A stretch of DNA of 64,000 nt from assembly GCA_034769895.1 (NCBI GenBank), contig CM068373.1, positions 197,512,134-197,576,133 on the forward strand, in the 5' to 3' direction. The DNA is from Magicicada septendecula. Its lineage: Eukaryota; Arthropoda; Insecta; Hemiptera; Cicadidae. Below are positions 21,096-34,100 of this stretch, in pieces (positions within the stretch are counted from its first letter, which is position 1; the number at the start of each line of letters is the position of its first letter). The notes under the pieces were generated by a model. The model did not search any database and was not told the origin of the DNA. It saw only the letters and a list, made by a program, of their open reading frames with translations. Made by a program: the position numbers and the translations under genes.

Positions 21096-22200
21096 AACAA
21101 ATGCACGGTCGCAGCACATGATCCGTAAAAGGAATGTTTTTTAGTGCGTAAAAATTATAAGTGTAATTATATTAATTTTTTGTATGTTAATACAAGCACG
21201 ACTTTAAAAAATCTTTGAAGGCGGTTGCAAGCTAAATAGGCCAACAATTAGGTAATGTATCAGTAGGCTTCCTGTGTTTAATTATGTGAGTTTTTATTAT
21301 TTTGTAAGTTGAAAATGTGTAACAAAATTCTCTATACACGGCCTAGCCTAGCGTATCAGTATAGTACATAATATCGTTTATCGAAGGCTCAACACATATA
21401 CAAACTTAATTAAAATGTAATTTTTAAAGAGAAATCTACTACGTTTGTTAGCAGTTTTCGTTTGTGTGTATGTGGTTAAAATTTGCAAAACTTGAATTCT
21501 ACATTCACAAGTATTACATAGGCATATTTTTAGTTAATTGCTAATGTCAGGTGGCTTCTAATCACATGCCATCAAGTAATTTTTAATTACGATTTCAGCT
21601 GATACGTTATGTATACATTAAATGCAAAATTTTTGTCCTGACCGGAAGAAATCGAAAGGTAGTATACTTTAGCCGGCTTTTAAAGTAATACTAAATAAAA
21701 GTTGTTATGGAAAAATTAATTTGAAGTTTTGTTACCATAGAAATCGTTTGCATTGTTAATTAATGGAACCGTCTCTAGTTTTACATTTGCGTAAATTAAA
21801 TGTTTATAAGTTAAACCCTCTACGCGGACCGCCTTCATCGCAATGTTCTTTCGCCTGACGTGTCACTTTCTCGAATCTGCATTAGTCCCGAGAAATTGGA
21901 GGACCTAAAACAGCTTACAACAGAGAATTATAAAACAAAATACTGGAAAAATATAAATAACTAAAATTTTATAATAACGATATAAGTTTTAAAAATATTA
22001 GGAACAACATATAAGAAGAGGTATGTGAGGATAAACAACTACAGTAAATAACGTAAAGAAACAACCTTTCTTACCTGCAAGTGGCGGTTGAAATGTCCTG
22101 TTGAAAGACATAACGAACGGTTGATCAACTTTTTTCCAGCGTATTTATAGGCCTACCCCTGCCTACCTGCTACAGACATACAACGTCATACAAAAAATCC
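21096..22200. other. Unassigned AT-rich sequence
   Basis: I see no coding region, repeat boundary or RNA here. TAGGCCTAC-like words near 22,150 are common in the spacers and carry no assignment. Confidence 0.5.
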
Positions 22201-22399
22201 TAACAATCCAATTTATCTGTCAAATTTAAACACAGTGCCCAAAACTTAGGCTACCCCAAAATTTCTTCTTCCCCAAAACTGGAACCACCACACTACTCTT
22301 TGACTCCCTACAAGACCTTCAATTATTTTGCAACTCAATACAGGCAACCACATTTGGCCCTAGTGCGGTATATAAAACCTATAAGTCCACGAAAACTTC

Positions 22400-22989
22400 C
22401 CCCAAACCCAAAACCCCCCCCAAGAATCCACTGAAGACACTAGTTATCCGTGGTGTCGAACCCTCGATCGACGTAAGCGACTTCCAGGAAGCGCTGGAGG
22501 AAGATAAGCGTCTCTAGATCGCTTTCTGCAAGCGAATCTTATCAGATCGCGGACCGACAGGACTGATAAGAGTCTTCACACATCACTCGGACACTGTCCA
22601 CCTCCTCACGGAAGGCGCATTTGTAGCTGGTCGCCACTTCAAAACGGAAGAGTCACGCCAGCTAGATGCCATCTGTATGGACACACCGCACACAACTGTT
22701 ACTACCAACCTACATGCAGGGATGCAGGGTGTGCGGTCACAAGTCTTCCACCTCCCTCTGTCGTCACAAAAACAATGACTTCAGCACGCCGTTCTGTGTG
22801 ACCTGCAACAGACAAACTGACCACTACACAGGACAGACGAAGTGTCCTAAATACCCTCGTGAGACCCCCGACCCCACTGCACAAGCCCCAGTAGTCCCCA
22901 TAGTCCCTGCCTCCCCACCTAAAGCCAACCCGTGGAAACCTCAAACAACCTGTTATCCCTATCATGGTAGGCGACTGCCTGGTCGTTAG
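22400..22989 (+). pseudogene. LINE ORF1 (gag-like) remnant
   Basis: In one frame 22,440-22,515 reads LVIRGVEPSIDVSDFQEAL, and after a break SDRGPTGLIRVFTHHSDTV. This resembles the nucleic-acid-binding PRE_C2HC region that precedes the knuckles in Jockey-clade ORF1. Knuckle-like sequence follows in two frames: CHLYGHTAHNC around 22,668-22,700, and CRVCGHKSSTSLCRHK then CVTCNRQTDHYTGQTKCP in the frame ending at 22,989. A proline-rich C-terminus follows. Several frameshifts and stops break it. The protein would coat the element RNA in an active relative. Confidence 0.65.
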
Positions 22990-23006
22990 CGATAACCTTC
23001 CAGTCG

Positions 23007-24390
23007 GTGCATAGCTATCCGACCAGCCCAGACTTCGACACAATAGCAAAACACTCCATAAGCACTTTCTTGACCACTCAAAATTACCTTTTCCGACCTG
23101 ACGACAGACTCACAGGCCCTTACGACCATCCATTGGAGCAAACTATAACCGCTGACGACATTAAATTCAAGCTCCTGCAATGCCGCAACTCAGCACCTGG
23201 TCCAGACGGCATACCAAATAAAGTCTTGAAAGCCCTCCCAGACATAGCACTCGACGTACTTTCACATTTATACACTACTAGCCTCCAGCTAGGATACGTG
23301 CCTCAAGCTTGGAAACATGCCCACGTCCTGAGGTTTCCCAAACCATTCAAATCAGCCAGACTCACTTCAAACTACAGGCCCATATCGCTCACACCCCAAT
23401 CTCCAGGTTATTTGAAAAAATACTGGTTGCCAGAATTCATCATCACCTACGGAATCACGACGTCCTACCCAGTACGCAGGGAGGCTTCCGCCCTGGGTAT
23501 AACATATACGACCAGCTGGTCAGGGTGATCAGCTCCATCCAGGATAACTCATCCGCAAACACCCAACTATCTTACCACTTCTTGACATCTGGAAAGCGTT
23601 CGACTCCGTCTGGCATAATGGCCTCAGATTTAAAACATTTGGATGTCACTTTCCCCCGAACATCATAAAATGCCTATCGCAGTTCCTGGATGGCCGAACT
23701 GCCCGAGTCAGCCAGCATCTCTTGGCACCTTTCCAACTGCACGCTGGTATCCCACAGGGCTCAGCTATTAGCTCGTCACTATATATCATCTTTACAAAAG
23801 ACATCCGTCTCTCCCCTCCGCACTTAACAGACCAGACAGCATGCCTTGCCCAGTACGCGGATGATACAGCATACTGGATCTCGAATAGACACCATCAGCA
23901 AGCCATCTTACAATTACAAGGAGTGTTGCAGCCATTCTTTGAATACTGCGATACTTGGAGAATCTCCGTGAACACGGGCAAGACCCAACTATGCGTCTTC
24001 AACCTAACAGGACGTAAAATGAGACACTTCTTTAAAACTCCAGTCCGTGTTGACCCATCTAACATAATCCCGAAGCGTGACTGCAAATATCTTGGAATCA
24101 CCCTTGACACCACTCTGACCTGGCGACAGCACATCAAAATAATTAATGAGCAAGTCCAAGCCCGTCTCCGATCGCTGCGAATCCTCAGTATAAACGACCG
24201 CTGCTCCAGTGAATTTCTAAGCAGCATCTACACAGCATTAATTCGACTCGTCCTGATATACGCAGCCTCGGTCCTGCTGACGGCAGACTCAACTAAACTA
24301 AGACCTTACAGGATCACAGAACGGCATGCTTTACGCTTAATATACTGCCGACCTCTCCCGCACCAGAACCTCCAATACGGCTTTATATGA
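23007..24390 (+). pseudogene. LINE reverse transcriptase remnant
   Basis: The RT is spread over three frames: 23,007-23,528, 23,309-23,668 and 23,722-24,390. Visible motifs in order are NSAPGPDGIPNKVLKALP, LTSNYRPISLTP, TQGGFRPGYNIYDQLVRV, IWKAFDSVWHNG (first catalytic Asp region), GIPQGSAISSSLY and the catalytic AQYADDTAYW. After these comes KYLGITLDTTLTWRQHI, typical of the thumb region. Frame changes fall at about 23,400 and 23,560-23,720. Jockey-clade RT is the best fit. It cannot be translated as one protein. Confidence 0.85.
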
Positions 24391-24660
24391 CCTAAACACT
24401 AATTTCCCAGACCTAGACACTTTCATACACAAACTACAGTGGAAATACGCCACGGCTGCAAAAACTCGCACAGCTATACAATCGATCATCACTCCCATTA
24501 ATAGACCTGTCCGAAACACCCGGTGTCCTCACTTCCTCATCAAACGCCTCCTGGCTCTTACAAATGAAACTCCGCCCAGGCATCTACGAAGACCACGCAT
24601 CAGAAGGGTCCCCGGACCCAACTAACGAGTGATAGCGGCCTCGCTACGCTGAATAAAATA

Positions 24661-26134
24661 AAATAAGTATAAACTAGACTCAAATCCTCCGCCCCGTCTA
24701 TCAACATTATCAACTCCAACCAAGAAATAAGAAAATAAAATAACTAACTCCCAGATAACATAATCACCTATTTTTAAAAACCTACAATCCTGTCCCCCGC
24801 CGATCCCTAGACGCCATTACGACGCTTCCCACCACCATTAGCGTCACAAGCTACTCGACTTTGGCTGAACATGTCTATAAGTTTGGCACAAAAACACTCC
24901 CCCCTCACCCTCTCCGAGAGGCTGCTCTCACTATTTAATACAGACACTCTCACTACTCTGGTACCACCACCTTCTCATCGGCCGGTCTGCGCTGGCGTGC
25001 GAACCCAACCCAAACATTCTTACCCACACGGCTGAAGGGGGCTTGGCCCAGAACAGCCCGAGAGGTCCTAATAAGGAAGGAAGACAACGCTTTTAACTTC
25101 TTCAGGCTACAGGAATTTTTGTTTTACGGACCGCAGATTCTTCAAACGAAGGCTAAAATGTTCTGTTAAGTTGAGTCTTGCAGTCAGCAATCTAGTTCAA
25201 AAGCCAAAATAACAAAGTACTGTAGCTTCTGTTGTTCAGATTTTTGAACATTAGTTTTATAATATAAACCTTTCCACTGTGAAACGAAAATAATTCTCAC
25301 TTCGAGACAGAGAATAGATGGGAACTAAAATGACAGTTACAAATCAAACTGTACTCCATGTGAGACATTTTAACGATCAGGGGAATGACGTTAGTTATAA
25401 TGATATAGGTGTTACATTAGCTAAGTTCCAGACGATCTGTGGATCAATTAATGGTATTCTTAAAACAGTTGGTTTAGAAAGTATACTAAAATCGTCCAAT
25501 TTGTTATGGCGGCATTAGGCTGTCCTGTGGCAGTGGATTATGGACTAAATACAACTTTCAGAAAGATTTAAGTGTAATTAAATTTCATAAATTATCGAGA
25601 TATAAAGTGGTAAAACTGAGACGGCCAGACAAAGTGGCACGCCGGACATGTTTCGAGGATGTCGGAAGTAAGAGGCGCCCAGGTCTGGTCCAGTCTGCTT
25701 AAAGTTGTATTAGGCACAATAATGGTCTAAGCTAAAGTCGAAAATGGTAATGATGAAAACTTGGGTAAAATTCCTTTGTGATACAGCCATTTTTACATTA
25801 CATTAAATATAAACACTACATGTATTGTGTTTAATATTCTGAAGTATGATTTGTTGAAGGAGCGAGGCGAGCTCAGTGTCAACTCGACCGTTTGGCATTC
25901 CCCTTTCTGTTTATCTGCCTAACTCTCTGTACATTTGGGGTATGACTCAGGATAACCTTTGAACTCATCAATTGATTTTCGTAAAACTTGGCATGCGTAT
26001 CCATACGCTTACCCTACAAAGCGCCATTGTTTTTGAGATTTATGCCCCCAAAAAATGTGAGGCTCTCGAACAAAAATAACGCAAAAGCCCACGTGGGGTA
26101 CCAAATTAAAGGAAATTCTAACAAAAATCTAAAT
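24661..26134. other. Unassigned sequence downstream of LINE
   Basis: 24,661-25,130 is C-rich with CCCC words and could be a second 3' end or a different repeat. 25,130-26,134 is AT-rich. Short open frames (such as 25,318-25,518 plus) have no recognisable domain. Confidence 0.45.
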
Positions 26135-26138
26135 TTAA

Positions 26139-26160
26139 GGGGATCCACCTCCTCTAAAAC
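26139..26160 (+). repeat. Kolobok-like terminal inverted repeat, left
   Basis: About 21 bp, one mismatch (A for G) against the right end. It is preceded directly by TTAA. Confidence 0.75.
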
Positions 26161-26696
26161 TATTTTTTTTATTTACAACAAAATTTCTCTTTTTAACATT
26201 ATAAGTTCTTTCAATATAACTAGTTAGAGGAAATATGGTGAAAAAAAAGAATGACCATGTTTTCCCTCAAGGACCATGTTTTTTAACGTTTTTTTCAGCA
26301 ATTTAAAAAAATTTGAATAACGTTTTTGTTTTTCAACCAATTTTTAAAATGTTTGTGTCATTTTAAACTATATGATGAAACAAAACTTTTTGGTTATATT
26401 AATCTAGCTATATTATCTCTCAAATACAAACAAAATAACAGTTTTTTTAGAAATTTTCAAAATTTTTCATTTATAAAAATACAAAACTTTTTTAAAACAG
26501 TCATTTTTAAATGTACAAGGTTGTGCATAACCAAACATCTTCTAAATAGTGTCAAAAAGATGTAGTAAAAATTTCATCATTCTAGGTCTTATAGTTTTAA
26601 TTTTATTGAAACATTTGTAGTGACCCTACATGAAAATCTCATTTCCGGGAAATCGCGTTCAAAGTTTGTGTTTCTAAAAAGCTGATTACTTTCATT

Positions 26697-28636
26697 CTAA
26701 AACTCTCCTGCTCCATACGTTGTCCCTTCTCTGGCCTTCTTTATCTCCTCTTCTCCCAGCTTACTTGTTTTTAGTACCTTCCTGTACTTTTTGTACTTTT
26801 CTGTTAACCTTTCCTTCCGCAGACGTAGGCGTTCGGAGTCCTTCTTTTCAGCAAGGCTTGCAGTGTTTCTTTCTGGAGATGTACCAAGTTTAGCTAGAAG
26901 CTGCATCATTGTGAGCAAGTATCCCTCATTATATATACAAATCCCTTCACCTACTGCAGCATCAACTCTTCTTTTAGCAGGAAATGTTGTTTTGGGGTAC
27001 TTGCTCCAAATAAGTCCATGTAAGGCCTCGTTGGCATTTTGCGTTTTACCCAAGGAGCACCTTTTCAGTAGCTCATCACTGGAAAGTCGTAGATAGAGAG
27101 GCATCATGTACTTTACAACAGTTTCACTCAGTGGTGTTTTTATAAATTCTGAGTGTTTCCTAGGTGGGCTATTATTCGCCAAATCTCTTTGGAAGAAGCA
27201 CCAACTCTCTTTTCCGTTGGGACATTTACTCTGTCTTGGACGTTCATCCGTTGACATGCAGTGATCGAGTGTTGCAAAAATTGCCCTTTTCATTGCACTT
27301 GTGTCCTCAAGATTGTTAATAACTGCATTCCTGTAATATCTGGTTAGTTTATCTATGGTAGTTCTCTTGAGACTACCGTGCGATTTGCCACCAAGCGATA
27401 TTTTCTGACTTGCACAAACTTTTACAAGTTTTCTCAAACCGGTGCCTAAACGCTTAGCGACATGGTTAACACACTCCTGTTTTTCAATAACTATACCACC
27501 CCCATAAATATTTAGTGATGAGAGATGATCATGGGTTTTTGAATCACCATCAGATATTACACTGGTGTACAGGAAACCTATACCCTCCGATCGCCTCCAA
27601 ATTCTTTCAGCGGCTTCAGTCTCCATTCCAGGAGATGATCCGTCATAATTTGCCTAGAATGAAGGCTGGTGGGCTACGTACCATTCTTCAAACTCTTCAG
27701 ATTCTTCATTTATCTCAGTTTTTTTTTTGTCACAGACTCGGCGGTATTTCGATATTACCTCATAATCAATTACCATACCAGTTATAACTTCTATAACACA
27801 ACCTATCCCGTATTTTGACGTGAAGCCACGCTTCTGCCAGGAGCCGTCATAGCTTACTGCTATGTGTATTGATTTCTCTTGGTCTAATGCGTCCCCCAGT
27901 TCTAAATAGGCTTTTTCAACTTCTACTCTAGCTTTTTGTAATGATTCTTGAGTATACTGGTTAGTACTATCAATAACTTTGTTTACTTGTTTGTCGAAGG
28001 ATGAATGACTTATACATGACATATTCATGCCCATACAAAATGTTTGTAATCCCATGTGTCCCTTTCCTAAAGAACAAAAAGTTTTCACCATTCTCCTGTT
28101 TATATCATACGCAGTTTGTTTTGCATTTTTTTCAGCAATTCTCATCGATGTATCAAAACTGTAAGTTTGGTCACATGACATACAATGCACTGTTATTTGT
28201 TGTGCAAAGCCATTTTGATTTGATGATGTTATTTCTGTATTGTTATCAAGACAAAACTTACATGGTAGACTTGCTAAAAAACTTTTGAGAACACCCAAAT
28301 CCATCAGGCGCATTGCTATCAATACTTACGGCAGGCCTGTACATTGACACAAGCTCGAATCCTCTTGGTCTCTCTTTTTTCTGATGAGTTTCATCCTCAT
28401 TAGGCCTACCTTCTAAAGTAAACTGAGTAGGCTTAGAAATAATATCAATGCCTTCACGACTAGGTCCAGGCCTAGCATCATTACAATCTATTGCCACAGG
28501 CCTAGGTTCGTTTTTTGTTGGCTGTTCATTTTCGACCATATGTTTTTCAAGATTATTGCCTACTTCACTCCATCTCTTCAAAATCTTGGATTTGTTTAGT
28601 ATAGATTTATTAAATTTTTTTTTTAACCCTACCCAT
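26697..28636 (-). pseudogene. Kolobok/Mutator-like DDE transposase (three lesions)
   Basis: The frame probably began at an ATG at 28,636-28,634. A ten-A run at about 28,615-28,624 shifts the frame just after the start. The next segment (to about 28,310) is acidic and proline-rich. A second shift near 28,310-28,322 enters a stretch with LPCKFC and CMSCDQTYSFD zinc-ligand pairs. It then reads HIAVSYDGSWQKRG (catalytic Asp) and GMVIDYEVISKY. An in-frame TAG at 27,654-27,656 stops it. The last 309 codons hold SDGDSKTHDHL (second Asp), KQECVNHVAKRLGTGLRKL, NANEALHGLIW (probable catalytic Glu) and a basic tail ending TYGAGEF. All three presumed catalytic residues survive, so decay is recent or mild. 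A cut-and-paste role is known for the family. Confidence 0.85.
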
Positions 28637-29224
28637 ATTTATTTACTGTAAATCAAAAACGTGTACTGTAAATAAAACGTCTAAGAAATCACACCGGAAA
28701 GGCTTATATGCATAGGTGGATAAAATATGCCTTTCACTTTACTTTCCTCTCTAAAACTGTCACTGAATATTATGTACAAACAAAACTGAAATACTCACAA
28801 ACTAACTAAATAAACATAACTCAAGTTAACATAACCTCACTTTACACATGCAACAGATTGTACAGCACTGATGCAAGGTAAACAAAAAGTCACTTGATCG
28901 ACTTGATTACTTGATCACTTAATCAGGTGATACTGACATTACTATAGTTTATTATATCATGCATATGATACTAAATTACCTTTTTTTATAATTTTGAAGA
29001 AATTAATATAAATAAATAGCTTATATGGCGTGTAATATGGCTAAAATTCACACATTGCCGTAAAATGGAAAAATTCGCGATTCGCAGTGTTTTACTAATT
29101 TGTAAAAAAAAAACTAAGAAAAATACTCAGAATGGGAAAAAATTTTACTCACATATTTACAATAATATGTACACTTAGAAAATGACATTTTTGGAAAATG
29201 TCAAAAAATTAAAAAAAATTGCTA

Positions 29225-29245
29225 TTTTAGAGGAGGCGGATCCCC
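29225..29245 (-). repeat. Kolobok-like terminal inverted repeat, right
   Basis: The reverse complement of the left end with one mismatch. A single G separates it from the flanking TTAA at 29,247-29,250. Confidence 0.75.
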
Positions 29246-29250
29246 GTTAA

Positions 29251-30450
29251 TTTTTGAAAAATAATAATTTTTAAACAGTCAAGTCCTAAACAATTGGTGC
29301 GAATTTTAACATAATTTAAAAAATTAATGTAGAATGTCAGATTAAAGAGCATTTTAACTAATATTTGAATTTTATGTAAATTTTTAGAAATTTCAAACTT
29401 TTGGCATCTCAGGGGCCAAAAAACAGATCATACAGTTAAAAAGAAATTGAAAATCCAGCAGGTGTCGGACTTAACTGAATCGTAACCAAAATAAGAATGT
29501 TTCAAATTTTTATTGTTTATTACACTATGGAGCAATACAATTGTTATATTACTAAAGGAATAGTAGAGTAAACGAGATTTAAAAATTTTTTTCCAACATT
29601 GAAATATTATCTAATATCGAATTTTATGTAATAATAAATGTACTTTGTTCAAATAGTGAGCGAGTTGTGCGTACAAGAAGTGTAGTCGATATTTGTTTTG
29701 TATGCTCTTCTTACTGTACAGATATCTTACTTCTTCTTCTCTTACACATATTGCATCACCAATACGTTTAAATTTCATGGTAACCTCTGATAGACATAGT
29801 AATCATATATAAGCATGTTTTAACGAACTTGTAGTGTAGATTGATCTTCACTAGTTTAATTTTTATATTAATATATTACAACACTACACGGTTTTAGTGT
29901 GTTAAGCCCCCTGTTTTTGGAAGCCATTTACTATCTTACAAACGATTTTATTTATTTAATGTGCGACAAATCTTTATATAACACTACAACACATTAAATT
30001 CGTGTGGTTGATGAAGATGGGTGTAATCGTAATAATAATAACGCTATGTAATCTGGTTAAAGATCATTTCAATATTTATTAATACAATTTTTTATTTGTG
30101 TTACGAATCAAAATCATTATTATTTGCACGTCTAATTATTACACATAAGTAATACTCTTATACTACACATAGACATATTATACACCTTATATTCTAATAC
30201 ATCGTTATAATTTTTATATTGCTCTCAGCTAGCTCATTTGTGTTATACTAATTAGGTTATCTAATCTTCTAATCATATAATATCTTATTAAGTCATTGCA
30301 TATGCTTTGCTTTCTAATAGAATTCTCTAATGACTTTATCTATTATTGATTTCAAATTATAGCTTCTGCGTTACTGTTTATCGTTAAATATTCTTAAAGA
30401 TTATGTTAATTATTATACACAAATATTTACAGTTATAACAATTTATTGAT
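29251..30450. other. Unassigned AT-rich sequence
   Basis: Very AT-rich, with no coding, RNA or repeat signal I can support. Confidence 0.5.
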
Positions 30451-31100
30451 TCACATTTGAATTGAATTGTCTCTTTTTTTCTGTTACTTATTGTCTTTTG
30501 ATTAAGTCTCGGTTTTCAAGTGCATGGTGATTTGTCACCTTAATTGTTGTGTTACATAGCAGCATTTCCTCTTCGGTCCTGGATACTGGATGCTCCTTTG
30601 TCGTCCTGGATTCCTGGAGTCGTGGAGTCTTGGAGTGTTGGAGTCTTGGTCCTTCGTCCGTCGGATTCTCGTACTCTGGATTACTGCATGTAGTTTGCTG
30701 CTCCCTCGTCTGCCGTCATGGTCTCACGTTGCAAGTGCTCACACGAACTGTTGAGTAGTCGTGAAGTCCCTGACTGCTGCTGCGGTTGAGATATAAGTGT
30801 TGTTGTTTCTAAGTAGAGTCTCTGGCTGCGACAGTAGTCGATCAGGAAAGAGCTATACCCTTGAAGCAGAGCGTCCGGCCGCTAAAATGGTTGATTGAGG
30901 AAGAGTTGTCGTCCAGCAGAGCCTCCGGCTGCCAAGATGATTGAACGAGAAAGAGAGTGATGTTAGCGCGTCCCCTGTATTTATACCCAGGGCGCCAAAA
31001 TCATGTCTCGACAATATTCTGCATGTTTGAGATTGTCGAGAGCGTCACTTCTAATCCACTATTCTCGTCACACTTAATTCGCTCGTCTTCGCGAATTGCG
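30450..31100 (-). promoter_or_regulatory. LTR- or promoter-like segment
   Basis: On the minus strand a TATA-like GGGTATAAATACAGGGG (about 30,977-30,993) is followed by ~500 bp of base-balanced sequence. AATAAATTG (about 30,440-30,448) then lies in AT-rich DNA, an order typical of LTR promoter-to-polyadenylation regions. The segment carries repeated GGAGTC/TGGAGT words. No matching second copy, ends or target duplication were found, so a host promoter is also possible. Confidence 0.3.
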
Positions 31101-34100
31101 AAGTCTTTTGCACATTACCCGATATTCATTCTGTCGGTAATTTATATGTGTTAATCATGCACAAAACGTTTTTCTTTATCTTAATTAACATAAGTACTAA
31201 TTATTTTTAATCTCCTATTATTACACTTTTTATCCGTTTTTCACTATTTTTTATACACACATTTGTCTAATTTAAATACACATTTTGGTGTATTTGGTTT
31301 TGTGCTATTATGCACACAAGTATTAAAAATTAAATAAATGCAAATAATTTATCGCGTTTCTGAAGGGTTGCCACTTTTCAGGAATGGACAGGTCGCACAC
31401 ACACACGCGCGCGCGCGCGTAACATACGTGTGTACACAGAGACAGAGCAGCTGGCGTGTTTCACCTGTTTCAACATGAAAATTTTAGTCGTTCATATTGC
31501 AAGCTGAACGATTATTATTATTAAAATGAATTATTTATTATTCTAATTAATTCTTTTAATTACTTCGTGCAATGCACAGTAACCTATACATTTGTACTGT
31601 TGCAATATATTAATTACATTTCCCACGCATGTGAGGCCAGAGGCTTAGACCCTGGTAGTGGAAGGAAGGGGCCTATATAGCCATCCACAGCACCTCTTGA
31701 TTTGTTGTCATCCCCTCCTCCCCTGACACACACTGTCTTATGGCACGGGAGTGAAACGGCATTTTGGCTGGGTAAAAGTAATGTAAGCCGGTCCCAAGTA
31801 TGTATCCTGCGAAAGGGATCCAAGGTCCCATCTCGTCCTTGGAAAACAGTGCGCTAGGTAATCTACTCCTGTACCGGTGGGCCTTGTAACATCAAAGCAC
31901 AGTGACACCTTATAGCAAAAAATGTCCAATTACCGTACCCCTGTTCAAGTGGATGAGGGCTGTTCAGGGTAAGTCAGTAATATGCTAAACCCTGTAAGGT
32001 GAGCCTGGGCTATGGTTCTGGGAGGGTGGAGTGAAGACCATAACGCTGACCACCGGTGACCCTACTCTCCCTTCCAAACATCCACCCTGGCCCATGATTC
32101 CTTACAGACTATATTTGCCGTCATGGAAGTAGTCCCGTCAAGGTTACTCAATTTTACTGCTTCTCGCTGTCTGCTCCACCGGCTGTGTTGTCGGTTACTA
32201 CATTGCGTAACATTTTAGCAGTGATACGTAATCAAATTTCACACATCCATTTTATATGAGTGTTTAAATTTATTTATGTGTATCGCGAAAACGAATTTTT
32301 TTGTCAGGAATTAGTTTTTGGTAACATAACTTAGATAAATGCTGGGCGCCAATAATTTTAACGATAATAAATTCCTATGAGTCGTCAGCATATTTTTTGT
32401 TATCGCGTAAATATCTACAGAATTTCTATATTTGCGTTTTCGTTTTTCTGTTTCTTTGTTTTTTTTGTTATAATTTGCATTTCTCTAAAACTACGATTTA
32501 TAATGCACTAGTTTCTTATGTCAGAATCTAAAGCGTTTAGCAGTACACAGCCTACTTTACAGAGTACCGTCAGGTCGGTTACTTTATGTTTTTTCGTACA
32601 GTGAACTTACTTACTGTTCCCTCCATGGCGGTTACCCTACAGACTGTCACTTGTCTGAGGACGCTGATCCTGTTTGCTGTTGTCGCTTTAATTTTTTCAT
32701 ATTTACTGTCTTCTCCTTTTTGTAAAACATTCGAATCTGTTTTTGTTCTCTGTAAGGTCGTTCCTAAACCATATGGTTCGGAAGTTCTGTTATTTATGTG
32801 TACATTGGTATGCAAATTGCGTATACCCCAAATTGGCATGTCTTTTCGACAAATATTGCTGTCTGGCACTTTTATGAAGCCTTTGTCAGTTTTACACTCC
32901 CCTCAAAACTGTGTATGTTCATTGGCCGCGCTACTACCTTATTTCCGTTACACAAATATGAATACGATTGAGTAATTTCTGCAAACAAAATTGTCGCTGT
33001 TGTGGCAAAAGCCAATCCCCTTTTAAGTTAAAGTACCTCATGCTAAGTAGGTTGAGTGGACAAAGTGAGGTATTTTAATATATAAATAAGGGATTTATAA
33101 TTTATTTCATAAAGAATTCGTATTGTTTCTTATAAAACTATCTATATTGTTTAAAGAAATTCAATTCTATTTTGCGTTACTTCATACTATTATTTTTATG
33201 CTGCTTGTGCATGTAACATCTTATACTATACAGCTGACTTTTTGCCTAATTATTAATGACAGTAGTTGTGGAAATAAAAGTAGTATATTTTTAGAGCCAC
33301 GAGTAGTGCTGTGTTTCCTCAATAAGTAAACGGGGCTAGCGTAAGACGCAGTACACCTACGAACTATAACTGTAGCTGATACGTCGCATTGAAATTTATG
33401 TACAAGTTATGGAATTTAATTGTTAATAATGTATTAGCAACTTTCTCACTTTAAGATGTTACGTAAAAAAAAGACAGTATAACGGAAGTTAACCAGCAAA
33501 CAATATCTTACATTACCACTATCTTACAAAATCAGAACAACAAATCGTAGGGTTTTAACATGTTTTTTACTTTAAATAACAATAAATGTAATCTATGTAA
33601 TGTCTACTGTAGGCATCTATGAACCTTCAAAATGTGTTATTGTTTTTTCAGTCCTCTTTTGTCACTGATTTTAGAATGTTTTGCAGTTTAAATTACAAAA
33701 AATAATTTTAATTGTAATTTTAATGGAAGCCTTATTGACAACAACAAAGTGAATATTCAATTTAAAAAATACATACTTTACATTCTTTACATTAAGTACT
33801 TACTACTGTGTAGCATTTTTCGGATTTATTTACGAAAGTGAAACTGTAAGTAACCAGTGTAACCTTGACGGCACTAAATCCATGACAACTATAGTAATAA
33901 TCAGAACAAAGAGTGTGTCCAGAGCTCGCTGACCCGACCGTGAGTGGTGTCTATATAACCGCGCTGTTGGGACCCGTACACGGCTCCAGTTCGGAGAGTT
34001 GCCCTGTCTCTCTGTCTGGATACAAGTAACCAATTCCTTGAGAATCCCGCTGAGCAACTTTTGTGACTTGGATTAACAGTTTATGCTTTTCCGTGTCCTA

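Larger units (their letters stand above)
22250..24660 (+). mobile_element. Decayed Jockey-type non-LTR retrotransposon, endonuclease deleted
   Basis: An ORF1-like gag region with PRE_C2HC-type and zinc-knuckle features is followed directly by a reverse transcriptase. The apurinic endonuclease domain that should lie between them is missing. The 3' end is an AATAAAATAAAATAAG tail at about 24,644-24,659. Frameshifts and stops occur throughout. The 5' limit is uncertain and no target duplication was found. It is C-rich and base-balanced compared with its AT-rich surroundings. Confidence 0.8.
26139..29246 (-). mobile_element. Kolobok-like DNA transposon (Mutator-like transposase domain)
   Basis: A 3.1-kb element encodes a DDE transposase on the minus strand. 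The ends are inverted: GGGGATCCACCTCC at 26,139 and the complement of GGGGATCCGCCTCC at 29,232-29,245. Both continue inward as TCTAAAA. TTAA flanks each end (26,135-26,138 and 29,247-29,250, one base offset on the right). TTAA duplication is established for Kolobok and piggyBac. The protein type is not piggyBac, so Kolobok is inferred. Confidence 0.75.

Noticed and set aside
32586-32975. 129-codon frame with hydrophobic segments
   Set aside because: No recognisable family, an equally long antisense frame, and no splice or promoter context I could support.
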